Origin: Candidatus Sodaliphilus limicaballi
GTDB taxonomy: Bacteria; Bacteroidota; Bacteroidia; Bacteroidales; Muribaculaceae
NCBI GenBank assembly: GCA_018065815.1
Contig: JAGHSP010000174.1
Coordinates: forward strand, 1-10,413
Length of the DNA stretch: 10,413 nt
Direction of reading: 5' to 3'
Each line of letters begins with the position of its first letter. Within the stretch, counting starts at the first letter, position 1. Both the position numbers and the translations under genes were made by a program. The notes under the pieces were generated by a model that was not told the DNA's origin, did not search any database, and worked only from the letters and a program-made list of their open reading frames with translations. Shown piece after piece: positions 1 through 7,327 of this stretch.

Positions 1-327
1 CCCGTTGGCGGTTATGCTGCCCCTGCCTATGTGCAGCCCCCAGTGCAGCAGCCCACAGGTCCCATGCCCAAGACTTATTTGGCAGAATCTATTGGTATTA
101 TGTTGTGCTGCTGCCAGATTTTCGGTATCATTGGTCTTGTGCATGCGTCTGGCGTTAGTTCGGCCTACAATGCAGGAAGATATGCCGAGGCAGAGCAGAA
201 ATCACAGGATGCAAAGAAATGGGTAAAATACGGTCTCATTGCTGGCGTTGTCCAATATTTGCTCCTGGGTATATTCTATTTTGTGTATTTTTTCATTTTG
301 ATTGGTGCTGCCGCTAGCGGATATTAA
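1..327 (+). CDS. CD225/dispanin-like small membrane protein (5' partial)
   Basis: The reading frame is open from the first base and ends in TAA, giving 108 visible residues; the true start lies outside the window, so the internal GTG at 31 need not be the start. The N-terminal part is rich in Pro, Gln and Ala, as in many bacterial proteins carrying CD225 or TM2 domains. Then comes a CD225-type core: a Pro-Lys-x-Tyr-Leu opening, a hydrophobic helix with a Cys-Cys-Cys cluster followed by Gly-Ile-Ile-Gly-Leu-Val, a short loop with Tyr-Asn-Ala-Gly-Arg-Tyr-Ala-Glu-Ala, a Ser-x-x-Ala-Lys-Lys-Trp stretch, and a long second hydrophobic helix near the C-terminus. This order matches the dispanin/interferon-induced transmembrane family. 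The protein is probably in the inner membrane. The role of bacterial members is not established and I assign none. The gene ends 23 bp before a strong hairpin terminator. Confidence 0.8.
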   Translation, partial: PVGGYAAPAYVQPPVQQPTGPMPKTYLAESIGIMLCCCQIFGIIGLVHASGVSSAYNAGRYAEAEQKSQDAKKWVKYGLIAGVVQYLLLGIFYFVYFFILIGAAASGY

Positions 328-350
328 TAAATAGATTAAAATAATATTAA

Positions 351-387
351 GGCTGCATTCCCCACAAGGAGTGCAGCCTGTTTTTTT
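351..387 (+). terminator. Intrinsic terminator, probably bidirectional
   Basis: An 11-bp stem pairs GGCTGCATTCC (351-361) with GGAGTGCAGCC (368-378), with one G-T pair, around a 6-nt loop. It is followed by TG and seven T's (381-387), a classic rho-independent terminator for the CD225-like gene. On the minus strand the same hairpin is followed by an A/T-rich tract (TTAATATTATTTT). It lies about 28 bp past the stop codon of the converging calcium ATPase gene, so it probably ends both transcripts. Confidence 0.85.
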
Positions 388-405
388 GAATGAATCTTTG
401 GTGTG

Positions 406-3099
406 TTATCGGCGCACCAGGTGATATAGTTCGCCGGCTATCATGATCACCGATGTGCCGCCTATGATGTATAGCCACTGCTTGAACGTCATGGGTACGC
501 ATGCAAACATACTGCCGCCATACTGCACGATGAGTATTTGACCCACAAGGATGACCAGTATCGTGGCAAAGAACAATTTGCTTTCCTTGATATTGTGGAA
601 TGCACTGTGTCCGCTGGCAAATGACTTGGCATTGAACAGGTTCCAGAATTGGAGGAACACAAATGTAGTGAAATATATCGAAACCTCTTGTGGTTCTATC
701 GTCATGTCGTGCAGCGATGCGCCGCTTGTGCTGTGATGGTTGAGCAGGAAGTAGAATGCCCCAAGCATGATGGTCGAGAACAACAATCCGCAACCAGCAA
801 TGAATGCTGTCATCGGGCGTGTGATGATGCTGTCGGTGGCACGTCGCGGCATGTCTTTCATCACATTGAGGTTAGGAGGCAATGATGCAAGCGCAAGTGC
901 TGCAAAGGTGTCCATGATGAGGTTCACCCATAGCATCTGGGTCACGGTGAGCGTGGGCTGCTTGCTCATGAACGAACCCAGGGCAACCACAAGGCATGCA
1001 CACACGTTGACTGTGAGTTGGAACAGGATGAATCGCTGAATATTGCGATACAGAGAACGTCCCCACAGCACAGCCTTGCTGATGCTGGAGAAAGAGTTGT
1101 CCATGATAGTGATGTCGCTGGCTTCCTTTGCCACGCTGGTTCCGTCGCCCATGGAGAGTCCCACTTGCGCAGCATTGAGGGCCGGAGCATCGTTGGTGCC
1201 GTCGCCTGTCACCGCCACAACCTCGTCGCTTGCTTGCAGCAGTCTCACAAGGCGTGCCTTGTCGTCGGGGCGAGCACGGGCGAGTATTTTGAGCGAGTGA
1301 GCACGTTGCGAAGCTTCCTCATCGCTCAATGCCTGCCATTCGGGACCGGTGAGTATTGACTCGTCGCTGGTGTCATCGCTATCGTTCCACAGTCCGGCTT
1401 GGCGTCCCACCTCGCGTGCTGTGTGCGGAGTGTCGCCAGTCACTATTTTCACGTCGATGCCGGCGCTCCGGCATGTCTTGATAGCTTCGGGGATTTCTTC
1501 ACGCACCGGGTCGCTTATTGCCACTATGCCCAGGAATGTGAGCGCCGGGCAGTGGTCGAGCGACAGAGTGCTAGATGCATCGAAGTCCTGCGGCAATTCA
1601 CAGTAGGCAAATCCTAATGTGCGCATGGCTCGGTCTTGGTATTGAAGCAGTTCGCTGGCAATGTATTCGGGCAACTTGTCGCTAGTTGCTTCTTCGCGTC
1701 CTGCCACGCCGCCGCAATATTTCCACATTATTTCGCTAGCGCCTTTCACAAGCAGCAGTTTCTTGCCTGTGAGGCTGCTCACCACTGCGGTGGCCATGTA
1801 CTTGCGCTCGGTGCTGAATGGGAGTTGCGCGATGACTTGTGTTGCCTCGCGCAGTGCGATGTAATCAACTCCATGCCCTTGCAGCCATAACAGTAGTGCT
1901 CCCTCGGTGGGATTGCCCAGAGCCTTGCCTTTGTCGTCGATAAAGGCAGTGGAGTTGCAAGCGATGCTCTCGCTGATTATTGCGCTGGCTTCCTCCTTGC
2001 CTAGTGCGGGGTCTTCGCCCAGTTGATAGAAGTGGGCACTCGCTACTTGCATTTGGTTCTTGGTGAGGGTGCCTGTCTTGTCGGTGCAGATGATTGTTGT
2101 TGCACCCATAGTCTCGCATGCGTGCATCTTGCGCACCAGGTTGTTGCTTTGCAACATGCGTCGCATGCTCAATGCAAGGCTTAACGTCACGCTCATGGGC
2201 AGACCCTCCGGCACTGACACCACGATGAGCGATACTGCCAGCATTACAGTCTGCACGGTGTAGTGTATGATCTCCAGGCTGTTGTCGGGTATGCCGCTCA
2301 TGAAGAACACGATAGCACGCCCTATCACTATGAGTGCGGCAATGATGTAGCTGCCGTAGGCGATGACTCGTCCCAGCTTGTCGAACTGCTTCATGAGCGG
2401 AGTTTCTAGCTGGTTGTCAATCTGCGCATCGGTATATACCTTGCCATACTCGGTAGAATCACCCACCTGTGTCACCTGCATTGTGCCATGCCCCTCGACC
2501 ACGGTGGAACCTCGCATCACCATGTTCATGGGATAGGTGGCGTTAGTTGCTTGTGCCACGTCTTCCTCGCGGTGCGACTTGTGGGCTAGCGGCTCGCCGG
2601 TGAGCGAACTTTCGTTCACGCTCATTGTCATGCTGTTGAGCAGAATGCCGTCGGCAGGTACTTTCTCGCCTGCTTCAAGCAGGACAATGTCGTCCACCAC
2701 CACATCGCGTCGTGGTACCGAGGTGATGCTGCCATTGCGTTTCACCTTTACCGGGATATCATCGTTGGTCTTGTTGAGCAATTCGAATTTCTTGTTGGCA
2801 TTCACTTCTACCAAGAATCCCACCAGAGTTGCAAGCACGATAGCTACGAAGATGCCCGTGGGCTCAAGCAGGACTCCCAACGAGTCCTTTATGTTGAAGT
2901 ATTCATAGGCCGCGATGCCTGCCGAGAGAAATAGGGCAATGAGCAAAATCTTGATGAGCGGGTCGTTGAATTTTTCCAGAAACTGGATCCACAGTGAGGT
3001 GCGCTTGGGAGGGGTGAGCACGTTAGCACCATGTCTCGCGCGGCTCTCGGTTACCTGCTGTGAAGTGAGGCCTGTGATATGTTGTTTGTTATCGGTCAT
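406..3099 (-). CDS. Calcium-translocating P-type ATPase, PMCA-like (P2B)
   Basis: This 897-residue protein is an ATP-driven cation exporter of the inner membrane, most likely for Ca2+. Visible landmarks are an N-terminal cation-ATPase domain, the actuator motif TGEP (167-170), the M4 motif PEGLP (297-301, ion-binding Glu298), the phosphorylation site DKTGT with Asp340, the nucleotide-binding KGAS (452-455), TGDTP (554-558), and the hinge TGDGTND (631-637). In M5 there is FQLTVNV with Asn698, and in M6 WVNLIMD with Asn726 and Asp730; these match plasma-membrane Ca2+ pumps more than K+ or Mg2+ pumps. Four helices follow Asp730. The reading frame continues upstream into pyrC, but ATG at 3099 gives the normal family N-terminus and lies 8 bp after the pyrC stop. 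There is no Shine-Dalgarno sequence, which is usual in Bacteroidales. The gene is last in a three-gene unit. Ion choice is inferred from the M4-M6 residues; Mn2+ is possible. Confidence 0.93.
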   Translation of the reverse strand: MTDNKQHITGLTSQQVTESRARHGANVLTPPKRTSLWIQFLEKFNDPLIKILLIALFLSAGIAAYEYFNIKDSLGVLLEPTGIFVAIVLATLVGFLVEVNANKKFELLNKTNDDIPVKVKRNGSITSVPRRDVVVDDIVLLEAGEKVPADGILLNSMTMSVNESSLTGEPLAHKSHREEDVAQATNATYPMNMVMRGSTVVEGHGTMQVTQVGDSTEYGKVYTDAQIDNQLETPLMKQFDKLGRVIAYGSYIIAALIVIGRAIVFFMSGIPDNSLEIIHYTVQTVMLAVSLIVVSVPEGLPMSVTLSLALSMRRMLQSNNLVRKMHACETMGATTIICTDKTGTLTKNQMQVASAHFYQLGEDPALGKEEASAIISESIACNSTAFIDDKGKALGNPTEGALLLWLQGHGVDYIALREATQVIAQLPFSTERKYMATAVVSSLTGKKLLLVKGASEIMWKYCGGVAGREEATSDKLPEYIASELLQYQDRAMRTLGFAYCELPQDFDASSTLSLDHCPALTFLGIVAISDPVREEIPEAIKTCRSAGIDVKIVTGDTPHTAREVGRQAGLWNDSDDTSDESILTGPEWQALSDEEASQRAHSLKILARARPDDKARLVRLLQASDEVVAVTGDGTNDAPALNAAQVGLSMGDGTSVAKEASDITIMDNSFSSISKAVLWGRSLYRNIQRFILFQLTVNVCACLVVALGSFMSKQPTLTVTQMLWVNLIMDTFAALALASLPPNLNVMKDMPRRATDSIITRPMTAFIAGCGLLFSTIMLGAFYFLLNHHSTSGASLHDMTIEPQEVSIYFTTFVFLQFWNLFNAKSFASGHSAFHNIKESKLFFATILVILVGQILIVQYGGSMFACVPMTFKQWLYIIGGTSVIMIAGELYHLVRR

Positions 3100-3107
3100 T
3101 AAATTAT

Positions 3108-4445
3108 TCAGTTTTTGATGAATTTGAGAGGAGTTCCGCAAGGTTCTTCGGCAAGGGAACCGTTGTTCCACGCCTTGGTGCCGTTGACATAGGTTGCAAT
3201 CACCTGGTGGTGCAGCTGTGTGCCGGCAAGCGGTGTCCACCCGCACAGCGATAGCACGTCGTCATCGGTCACTGTGTGCGGTGTTTCGCAGCGTTGCACT
3301 ATTGCGATGTCGGCATGGTAACCGGGACGCAGGAAGCCGCGGCGGTCGATGCCGAACAGACGTGCCGGGGCATGGCACATGCGCTCCACGATGGTTTCCA
3401 CAGTGAATGTACCTTGCTCAACCATCTCCAACATTGTTACTAGCGAAAATTGTGCCAAGGGCATGCCCGATGCTGCCGTGATGCAGTTTCCTTGTTTCTC
3501 GTCGAGCAGATGGGGTGCATGATCGGTGGCTATGAGGTTGATCACTCCGCTGCTCACAGCCTTGCGCAGCGCGTCGCGGTCGCTGGCGGTCTTGATTGAC
3601 GGATTCACCTTGATGCGGTTACCCAACCTGTCGTAGTCATTGTCGCAGAACCACAGGTGTCCCACGCATGCCTCGCATGTAATGTCGGGGTGTTTGGTGC
3701 TGAACAGTTCGAGTTCGTGTGCCGTGGAAATGTGTAGCACATGAAGCCTCGTGTGACATTCCTGGGCGAGCCTGACAGCTGTCTCGGTGCTCTTGTAGCA
3801 TGCTTCTTCGCTGCGTATGGCCGTGTGCATTGTCACGGGCAGGTCGTCGCCATGCTTGTCTATCATGTCCTGGCGGTTGCGTGCTATGATGTCCTCGTCC
3901 TCGCAGTGCACAGCGATGACGGCATTTATTTCCTTGAAGATGCGTTGCAGCGCGGTGGTATCGTTGACCAGCATACCTCCGGTTGATGAACCCATGAACA
4001 CCTTCACGCCGCACACACGGCTGTAATCAATGCCTTTGAGCGTGTCTATGTTGTCGTTGGTGGCACCTATGTAGAAACTGTAGTTGACCATTGACGATTC
4101 TCGTGCGATATTCATCTTGTGGGCAATGGCTTCGCTAGTGGTGGTAGTGGGCTTCACGTTGGGCATGTCCATTACCGAGGTTATGCCTCCAGCCACGGCC
4201 GCACGGCTCTCGCTCGCCATGGTTGCCTTGTGGGTGAGTCCTGGTTCGCGCATGTGCACGTGGTCGTCGATAACACCGGGCATGACGTAGGCTCCGCGGG
4301 CATCGGTCACGGTGTCGCACACGTCGATGAGTTCTTGTGACGCATCGCCAGTGCCCACTCGGGCAATATATCCACCATTGATTACTATAAATCCGCGCTG
4401 TGCGGTTCCTTCATTGACGATAATGCCGTTGTGAATCAGTTCCAT
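3108..4445 (-). CDS. pyrC: Dihydroorotase (class I-like, multifunctional-type amidohydrolase family)
   Basis: The 445-residue protein belongs to the cyclic amidohydrolase family and should interconvert N-carbamoyl-aspartate and dihydroorotate in the cytoplasm, the third step of de novo pyrimidine synthesis. Metal-binding and substrate motifs are clear: HVHMREPG with His62, His64 and Arg66; DMPN with Asn96; VKVFMGSSTG with Lys148, a candidate carbamylated metal-bridging lysine; VHCEDE with His180; LHVLHIST with His238; and ATDHAPH with Asp308. His-x-His-x-Arg-x-Pro-Gly favours dihydroorotase over hydantoinase. Allantoinase is the main alternative, but there are no purine-catabolism neighbours. 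Lys148 replaces the Asp seen at the equivalent place in Bacillus-type class I enzymes, a variation I recall from this subgroup rather than one I could check. ATG at 4445 gives a typical N-terminus (Met-Glu-Leu-Ile-His-Asn-Gly). It lies 12 bp after the glycosyltransferase stop, so the genes are probably cotranscribed. Confidence 0.92.
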   Translation of the reverse strand: MELIHNGIIVNEGTAQRGFIVINGGYIARVGTGDASQELIDVCDTVTDARGAYVMPGVIDDHVHMREPGLTHKATMASESRAAVAGGITSVMDMPNVKPTTTTSEAIAHKMNIARESSMVNYSFYIGATNDNIDTLKGIDYSRVCGVKVFMGSSTGGMLVNDTTALQRIFKEINAVIAVHCEDEDIIARNRQDMIDKHGDDLPVTMHTAIRSEEACYKSTETAVRLAQECHTRLHVLHISTAHELELFSTKHPDITCEACVGHLWFCDNDYDRLGNRIKVNPSIKTASDRDALRKAVSSGVINLIATDHAPHLLDEKQGNCITAASGMPLAQFSLVTMLEMVEQGTFTVETIVERMCHAPARLFGIDRRGFLRPGYHADIAIVQRCETPHTVTDDDVLSLCGWTPLAGTQLHHQVIATYVNGTKAWNNGSLAEEPCGTPLKFIKN

Positions 4446-4457
4446 GATGTGAAAGGG

Positions 4458-5231
4458 TTATTTGCTTGCAGTGAGCTGTTTGTCGCGACGCTTGAACTTC
4501 TTTGAGCCGAAGATAGCCTCGAAGCGCAGTTTCATCACGCCGAACACTGCCTCGCCAAAGATGCTGCTGTTCATCTTGCTGGTGCCCAGCACGCGGTTGA
4601 CAAAGACGATGGGCACTTCCTTGATTTTGAATCCCATGCGATAGGCGGTGAATTTCATTTCGATCTGGAAAGCATAGCCCTTGAATTCGATGGAGTCGAG
4701 GTTGATAGCTTCAAGCACCTCGCGCCTGTAGCACACAAAACCAGCAGTAGTGTCGCGCACTTTGAGTCCAGTAACGATGCGCACGTAGGCCGACGCATAG
4801 TAGGACATGAGCACACGCCCCATGGGCCAGTTCACCACGTTCACGCCAGTGAGATATCGTGATCCCACTGCCACGTCGGCACCCTGGTGGGCACAAGCCT
4901 CGTGCAGTTCGAGCAACTTGCGCGGCGGGTGCGAGAAGTCGGCATCCATTTCGATGATAAATTCATATCCCTGCTCGAGCGCCCACTTGAAACCGGTGAT
5001 GTAGGCCGTGCCTAGTCCCAGTTTGCCAGTGCGGTGCAGCACGTTCACGCGAGGCTCGCGGCTGGCTATGGCGTCCACGATGTCGCCAGTGCCGTCGGGC
5101 GAGTTGTCGTCGATGATGAGCATGTCGAAGCTGTGCTCTTCAATGCCGAGCACTGTTTCTATCATTTTTTCGATGTTTTCCTTCTCGTTGTATGTAGGTA
5201 TGATAACTACGCTGTCTGATCTCTTAACTAT
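4458..5231 (-). CDS. Family 2 glycosyltransferase, polyprenol-phosphate mannose synthase-like (apparent ATA start)
   Basis: This is a soluble GT-A glycosyltransferase like dolichol/polyprenol-phosphate mannose synthase, which moves a sugar from a nucleotide donor to a lipid phosphate at the inner face of the membrane. Numbering from the proposed start, it shows IIPTYNE (10-16), IDDNSPDGT with Asp41-Asp42, the metal-binding Asp96-Ala-Asp98, and RDTTAGF near 159-165. There are no C-terminal membrane helices, so it is the single-domain type. The only in-frame ATG (5165) would remove the first beta strand with IIPTYNE. Upstream of it, back to the stop at 5349, there is no in-frame ATG, GTG or TTG. 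The frame at 5231 reads ATA, then Val-Lys-Arg-Ser-Asp-Ser before Val-Val-Ile-Ile-Pro, which fits the family N-terminus, and follows the A/G-rich GAAGAAAAAAG. A -7 box lies 20 nt further up. I therefore place the start at ATA (257 residues) with caution; 5165 gives 235 residues. Family assignment is firm, sugar specificity is not. Confidence 0.85.
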   Translation of the reverse strand: MVKRSDSVVIIPTYNEKENIEKMIETVLGIEEHSFDMLIIDDNSPDGTGDIVDAIASREPRVNVLHRTGKLGLGTAYITGFKWALEQGYEFIIEMDADFSHPPRKLLELHEACAHQGADVAVGSRYLTGVNVVNWPMGRVLMSYYASAYVRIVTGLKVRDTTAGFVCYRREVLEAINLDSIEFKGYAFQIEMKFTAYRMGFKIKEVPIVFVNRVLGTSKMNSSIFGEAVFGVMKLRFEAIFGSKKFKRRDKQLTASK

Positions 5232-5251
5232 ACTTTTTTCTTCTAAAAATA

Positions 5252-5259
5252 CAAAGTTA
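5252..5259 (-). promoter_or_regulatory. Bacteroidetes -7 promoter box for the glycosyltransferase-pyrC-ATPase unit
   Basis: The minus strand reads TAACTTTG, an exact match to the Bacteroidetes -7 consensus TAnnTTTG. A TTG lies 22 nt upstream (5284-5282), close to the expected -33 position. Transcription would begin near 5245-5248, leaving a leader of about 15 nt before the proposed ATA start. Confidence 0.6.
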
Positions 5260-5293
5260 CTATTTATTTCTTTACCATGAGCAATTTTTCTAT

Positions 5294-5301
5294 TATCTTT
5301 G
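5294..5301 (+). promoter_or_regulatory. Bacteroidetes -7 promoter box for the beta-propeller gene
   Basis: The plus strand reads TATCTTTG, an exact TAnnTTTG match, 26 nt before the ATG at 5328. I see no clear -33 element. It lies back to back with the minus-strand box at 5252-5259, so the two gene units are divergently expressed from a region of about 96 bp. Confidence 0.55.
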
Positions 5302-5327
5302 TGGAAAATTTTAAATAATTCACTAAT

Positions 5328-6809
5328 ATGAAGCGATATTTTACACTTTTAGCGGCCGTTGCAATAGTGCTTTGCGCATTTGCCCAGGTATCGGTGCGTC
5401 ACTCTCGCATAGGCGATAAGATAACAGCCGACGGCGGTGCGTTGACTATCACTTGCATCGGAAAGAAGCAAAACTATAATTACCAGGACACAGCCACCCG
5501 CGACGAGGATATCCTCTCGCCCAAGTCGGTGAATTTCCATCCCGATGGTTCTCGCTACTATGTCAACTCCCTTGAAGGTTGTGCCACTGTGGTGTATGAC
5601 ATGAAGACCAATAAGAAGGTAAAGGTGATCCGTCACAACTTCAAGTCGGGGCAGGGAGAGCTGTGGAACACCCCCAGCGAGTATTATAAGTTCACGCATT
5701 ACCCCGACGGTGCTTCACGCTCCTTCGGTGGCAAGCCTGTGGAAAGCGCCTTCTCGCATGGCGGTCGCTACTTGTGGGTGCCTTACTATCGCCGCACATT
5801 CGACATCAACGCACAGGATCCCAGCGCAATGGCAATTATCGACACTCGCACCGATAGCATCGTGCGCATGATGGAGACCGGTCCGCTGCCCAAGATGGTG
5901 GCAGTGTCGCACGACAACCGCACCGTTGCGGTGACACACTGGGGCAACAACACCGTGGGACTCATCGACATCAGCGACTCTGATCCCAAGAAGTGGCACC
6001 ACCTGCCATACGTTGTGATTGAGCATGAACTGCAACTCAACTTCTCACTCTCGTCGAGCGTGGACCGTGACAGCAACAGCGGTTACAAGCTGCGCGGCAC
6101 GGTCTTTGCCCCCGACGACCGCTACCTCTATGTGGGCCTCATGGGTGGCGACGGCATTGCTGTCATCGACATGAAGTCTCGTGAATATATAGGCAGGATA
6201 AGCGGCATCAGCAATCCGCGTCACCTCATCATCAAGAACGGCTACCTCTATGCTAGTTGCAACTCGGCAGGACTCGTGTGCCGCTTGCCGCTTGAGAAAA
6301 TCACTAACGCCATAGCCCAGCGCAGCGGCAAGAGCATCAATGCCGGTGCTTGGCAAACCTGCAAGGTGGGCGGTGGCGCTCGCACCATTGAGGCATCGCC
6401 CAGCGGCAATTTCATCTTCGCTGCATGCAACTCGGCCAGCGAACTCTATGTGGTGGACACCCGCACAATGAAGACCATACTCCAGGTCACCGTTGATTCC
6501 TATCCCGTGGGCCTGCACATCTCTACCGACGGCAGTTTCATCGTCACCACTTCGCAAGGACGTGCTGGCATGGGCGGCGGCAATGCCGTTGACCTCTTCA
6601 AGGTGGAGTATGCCGAGCCCGAAGTGTCGAGTGACCCTGCTCCCGTCGCACCTGCCGACAGCGTTGCTGTCAAAGACACCGCCAACACTCCGCAGGAGGG
6701 AAGTGCACTGTCAACCAGCGATTGGGTCAAAGATCACATCTGGTGGATAGCAGGCGCGGCACTTGCCCTGCTCATTCTCGTTGCTTACATCCGCTCACGC
6801 CGCAAGTGA
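5328..6809 (+). CDS. Secreted YncE-like beta-propeller protein with C-terminal membrane anchor
   Basis: The 493-residue protein starts with a Sec signal peptide (Met-Lys-Arg-Tyr, a hydrophobic stretch, then Ala-Phe-Ala before Gln20). Residues about 60-428 show repeated beta-propeller blades of the YncE/YVTN kind: strand motifs such as PDGSRYYVNS, HDNRTVAVTH, PDDRYLYVG, SPSGNFIFAA and STDGSFIVTT, each followed by an x-x-x-Ile-Asp-x-(Arg/Lys) strand, e.g. AVIDMKS and VVDTRT. A Pro/Ala/Ser-rich linker (430-468) leads to one hydrophobic helix (about 470-488) and a basic tail (Arg-Ser-Arg-Arg-Lys). The likely topology is a periplasmic propeller held in the inner membrane by a C-terminal helix. No CxxCH haem site and no catalytic signature is visible, so the function (ligand or partner binding) is unknown. 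The ATG follows an A/T-rich leader without Shine-Dalgarno, normal for this group. The stop lies 10 bp from that of the converging Vsr gene. Confidence 0.85.
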   Translation: MKRYFTLLAAVAIVLCAFAQVSVRHSRIGDKITADGGALTITCIGKKQNYNYQDTATRDEDILSPKSVNFHPDGSRYYVNSLEGCATVVYDMKTNKKVKVIRHNFKSGQGELWNTPSEYYKFTHYPDGASRSFGGKPVESAFSHGGRYLWVPYYRRTFDINAQDPSAMAIIDTRTDSIVRMMETGPLPKMVAVSHDNRTVAVTHWGNNTVGLIDISDSDPKKWHHLPYVVIEHELQLNFSLSSSVDRDSNSGYKLRGTVFAPDDRYLYVGLMGGDGIAVIDMKSREYIGRISGISNPRHLIIKNGYLYASCNSAGLVCRLPLEKITNAIAQRSGKSINAGAWQTCKVGGGARTIEASPSGNFIFAACNSASELYVVDTRTMKTILQVTVDSYPVGLHISTDGSFIVTTSQGRAGMGGGNAVDLFKVEYAEPEVSSDPAPVAPADSVAVKDTANTPQEGSALSTSDWVKDHIWWIAGAALALLILVAYIRSRRK

Positions 6810-6819
6810 TGAGCTTGCC

Positions 6820-7323
6820 TTAACCGTAGATTTCAGGATCTTCGGCGGCTAGGGTGGGGACGTCGTCGTCGGCTGTGGGAAGTTGGTAAGGGCGAAGTGT
6901 GGGATGCTCAAGAAGGTGTAGCGTGGCAAGGAGTTGGTCAAGCGTGGCTTGGCGGCGATGGACACGTGTGAGCTGACATTCCCACAACACGATTACCAGC
7001 CAGCCTTGCGACTCGAGGTCGCTATGGTTCTTGTAGTCACGAATGCGGTTGTTGTATATCTTGTCGTGCCAGTATTGTTTGTTGGTTTCAGGGCTACGCT
7101 TCTGACATCTGTGGCCGTGCCAAAAGCACCCGTTGACGAATATAACGACTTTGAGCCTGCCTATCACTATGTCGGGACGACCAGGTAAGTTCTTGCGGTG
7201 CAGACGGTAGCGGTATCCATGACTCCACAGGAATTGCCGCACAACTATCTCGGGACGAGTATCCTTGCCCTTGATGCTGCTCATGCAGTGATGGCGTTGC
7301 TGTGGTGTCATTTTATCTACCAT
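6820..7323 (-). CDS. vsr: Very short patch repair (Vsr) endonuclease
   Basis: The 167-residue protein belongs to the Vsr family, which nicks DNA 5' of T:G mismatches that arise when 5-methylcytosine deaminates. The start at ATG 7323 makes its numbering run parallel to the E. coli enzyme as I recall it: LPGRPD with catalytic Asp51, then Phe62-Val-Asn-Gly-Cys66-Phe-Trp68-His69-Gly-His71-Arg-Cys73, and Trp-Glu-Cys116. Zinc ligands and the aromatic wedge residues are present, so the fold is intact. The residues at the E. coli Thr63 and His64 positions are Val and Asn here. A longer in-frame ATG at 7401 would lie inside the EamA gene and adds a Cys-rich tail unlike the family; ATG 7311 is a shorter alternative. 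The start is 4 bp after the EamA stop, suggesting translational coupling. No cytosine methyltransferase is in the window. The C-terminus extends modestly beyond the core with an acidic tail. Confidence 0.88.
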   Translation of the reverse strand: MVDKMTPQQRHHCMSSIKGKDTRPEIVVRQFLWSHGYRYRLHRKNLPGRPDIVIGRLKVVIFVNGCFWHGHRCQKRSPETNKQYWHDKIYNNRIRDYKNHSDLESQGWLVIVLWECQLTRVHRRQATLDQLLATLHLLEHPTLRPYQLPTADDDVPTLAAEDPEIYG

Positions 7324-7327
7324 AGTG

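Noticed and set aside
347..793. 148-codon minus-strand open frame overlapping the 3' end of the calcium ATPase gene
   Set aside because: It is an alternative frame of the ATPase gene, runs through the terminator, and has a His/Arg/Cys-rich composition with no family resemblance.
3100..3246. Upstream in-frame extension of the calcium ATPase to 3246
   Set aside because: The added 49 residues come from a shifted frame of pyrC; ATG 3099 gives the family N-terminus.
6045..6557. 170-codon minus-strand open frame inside the beta-propeller gene
   Set aside because: It is antisense to a clearly coding gene, and the open frame follows from its codon bias.
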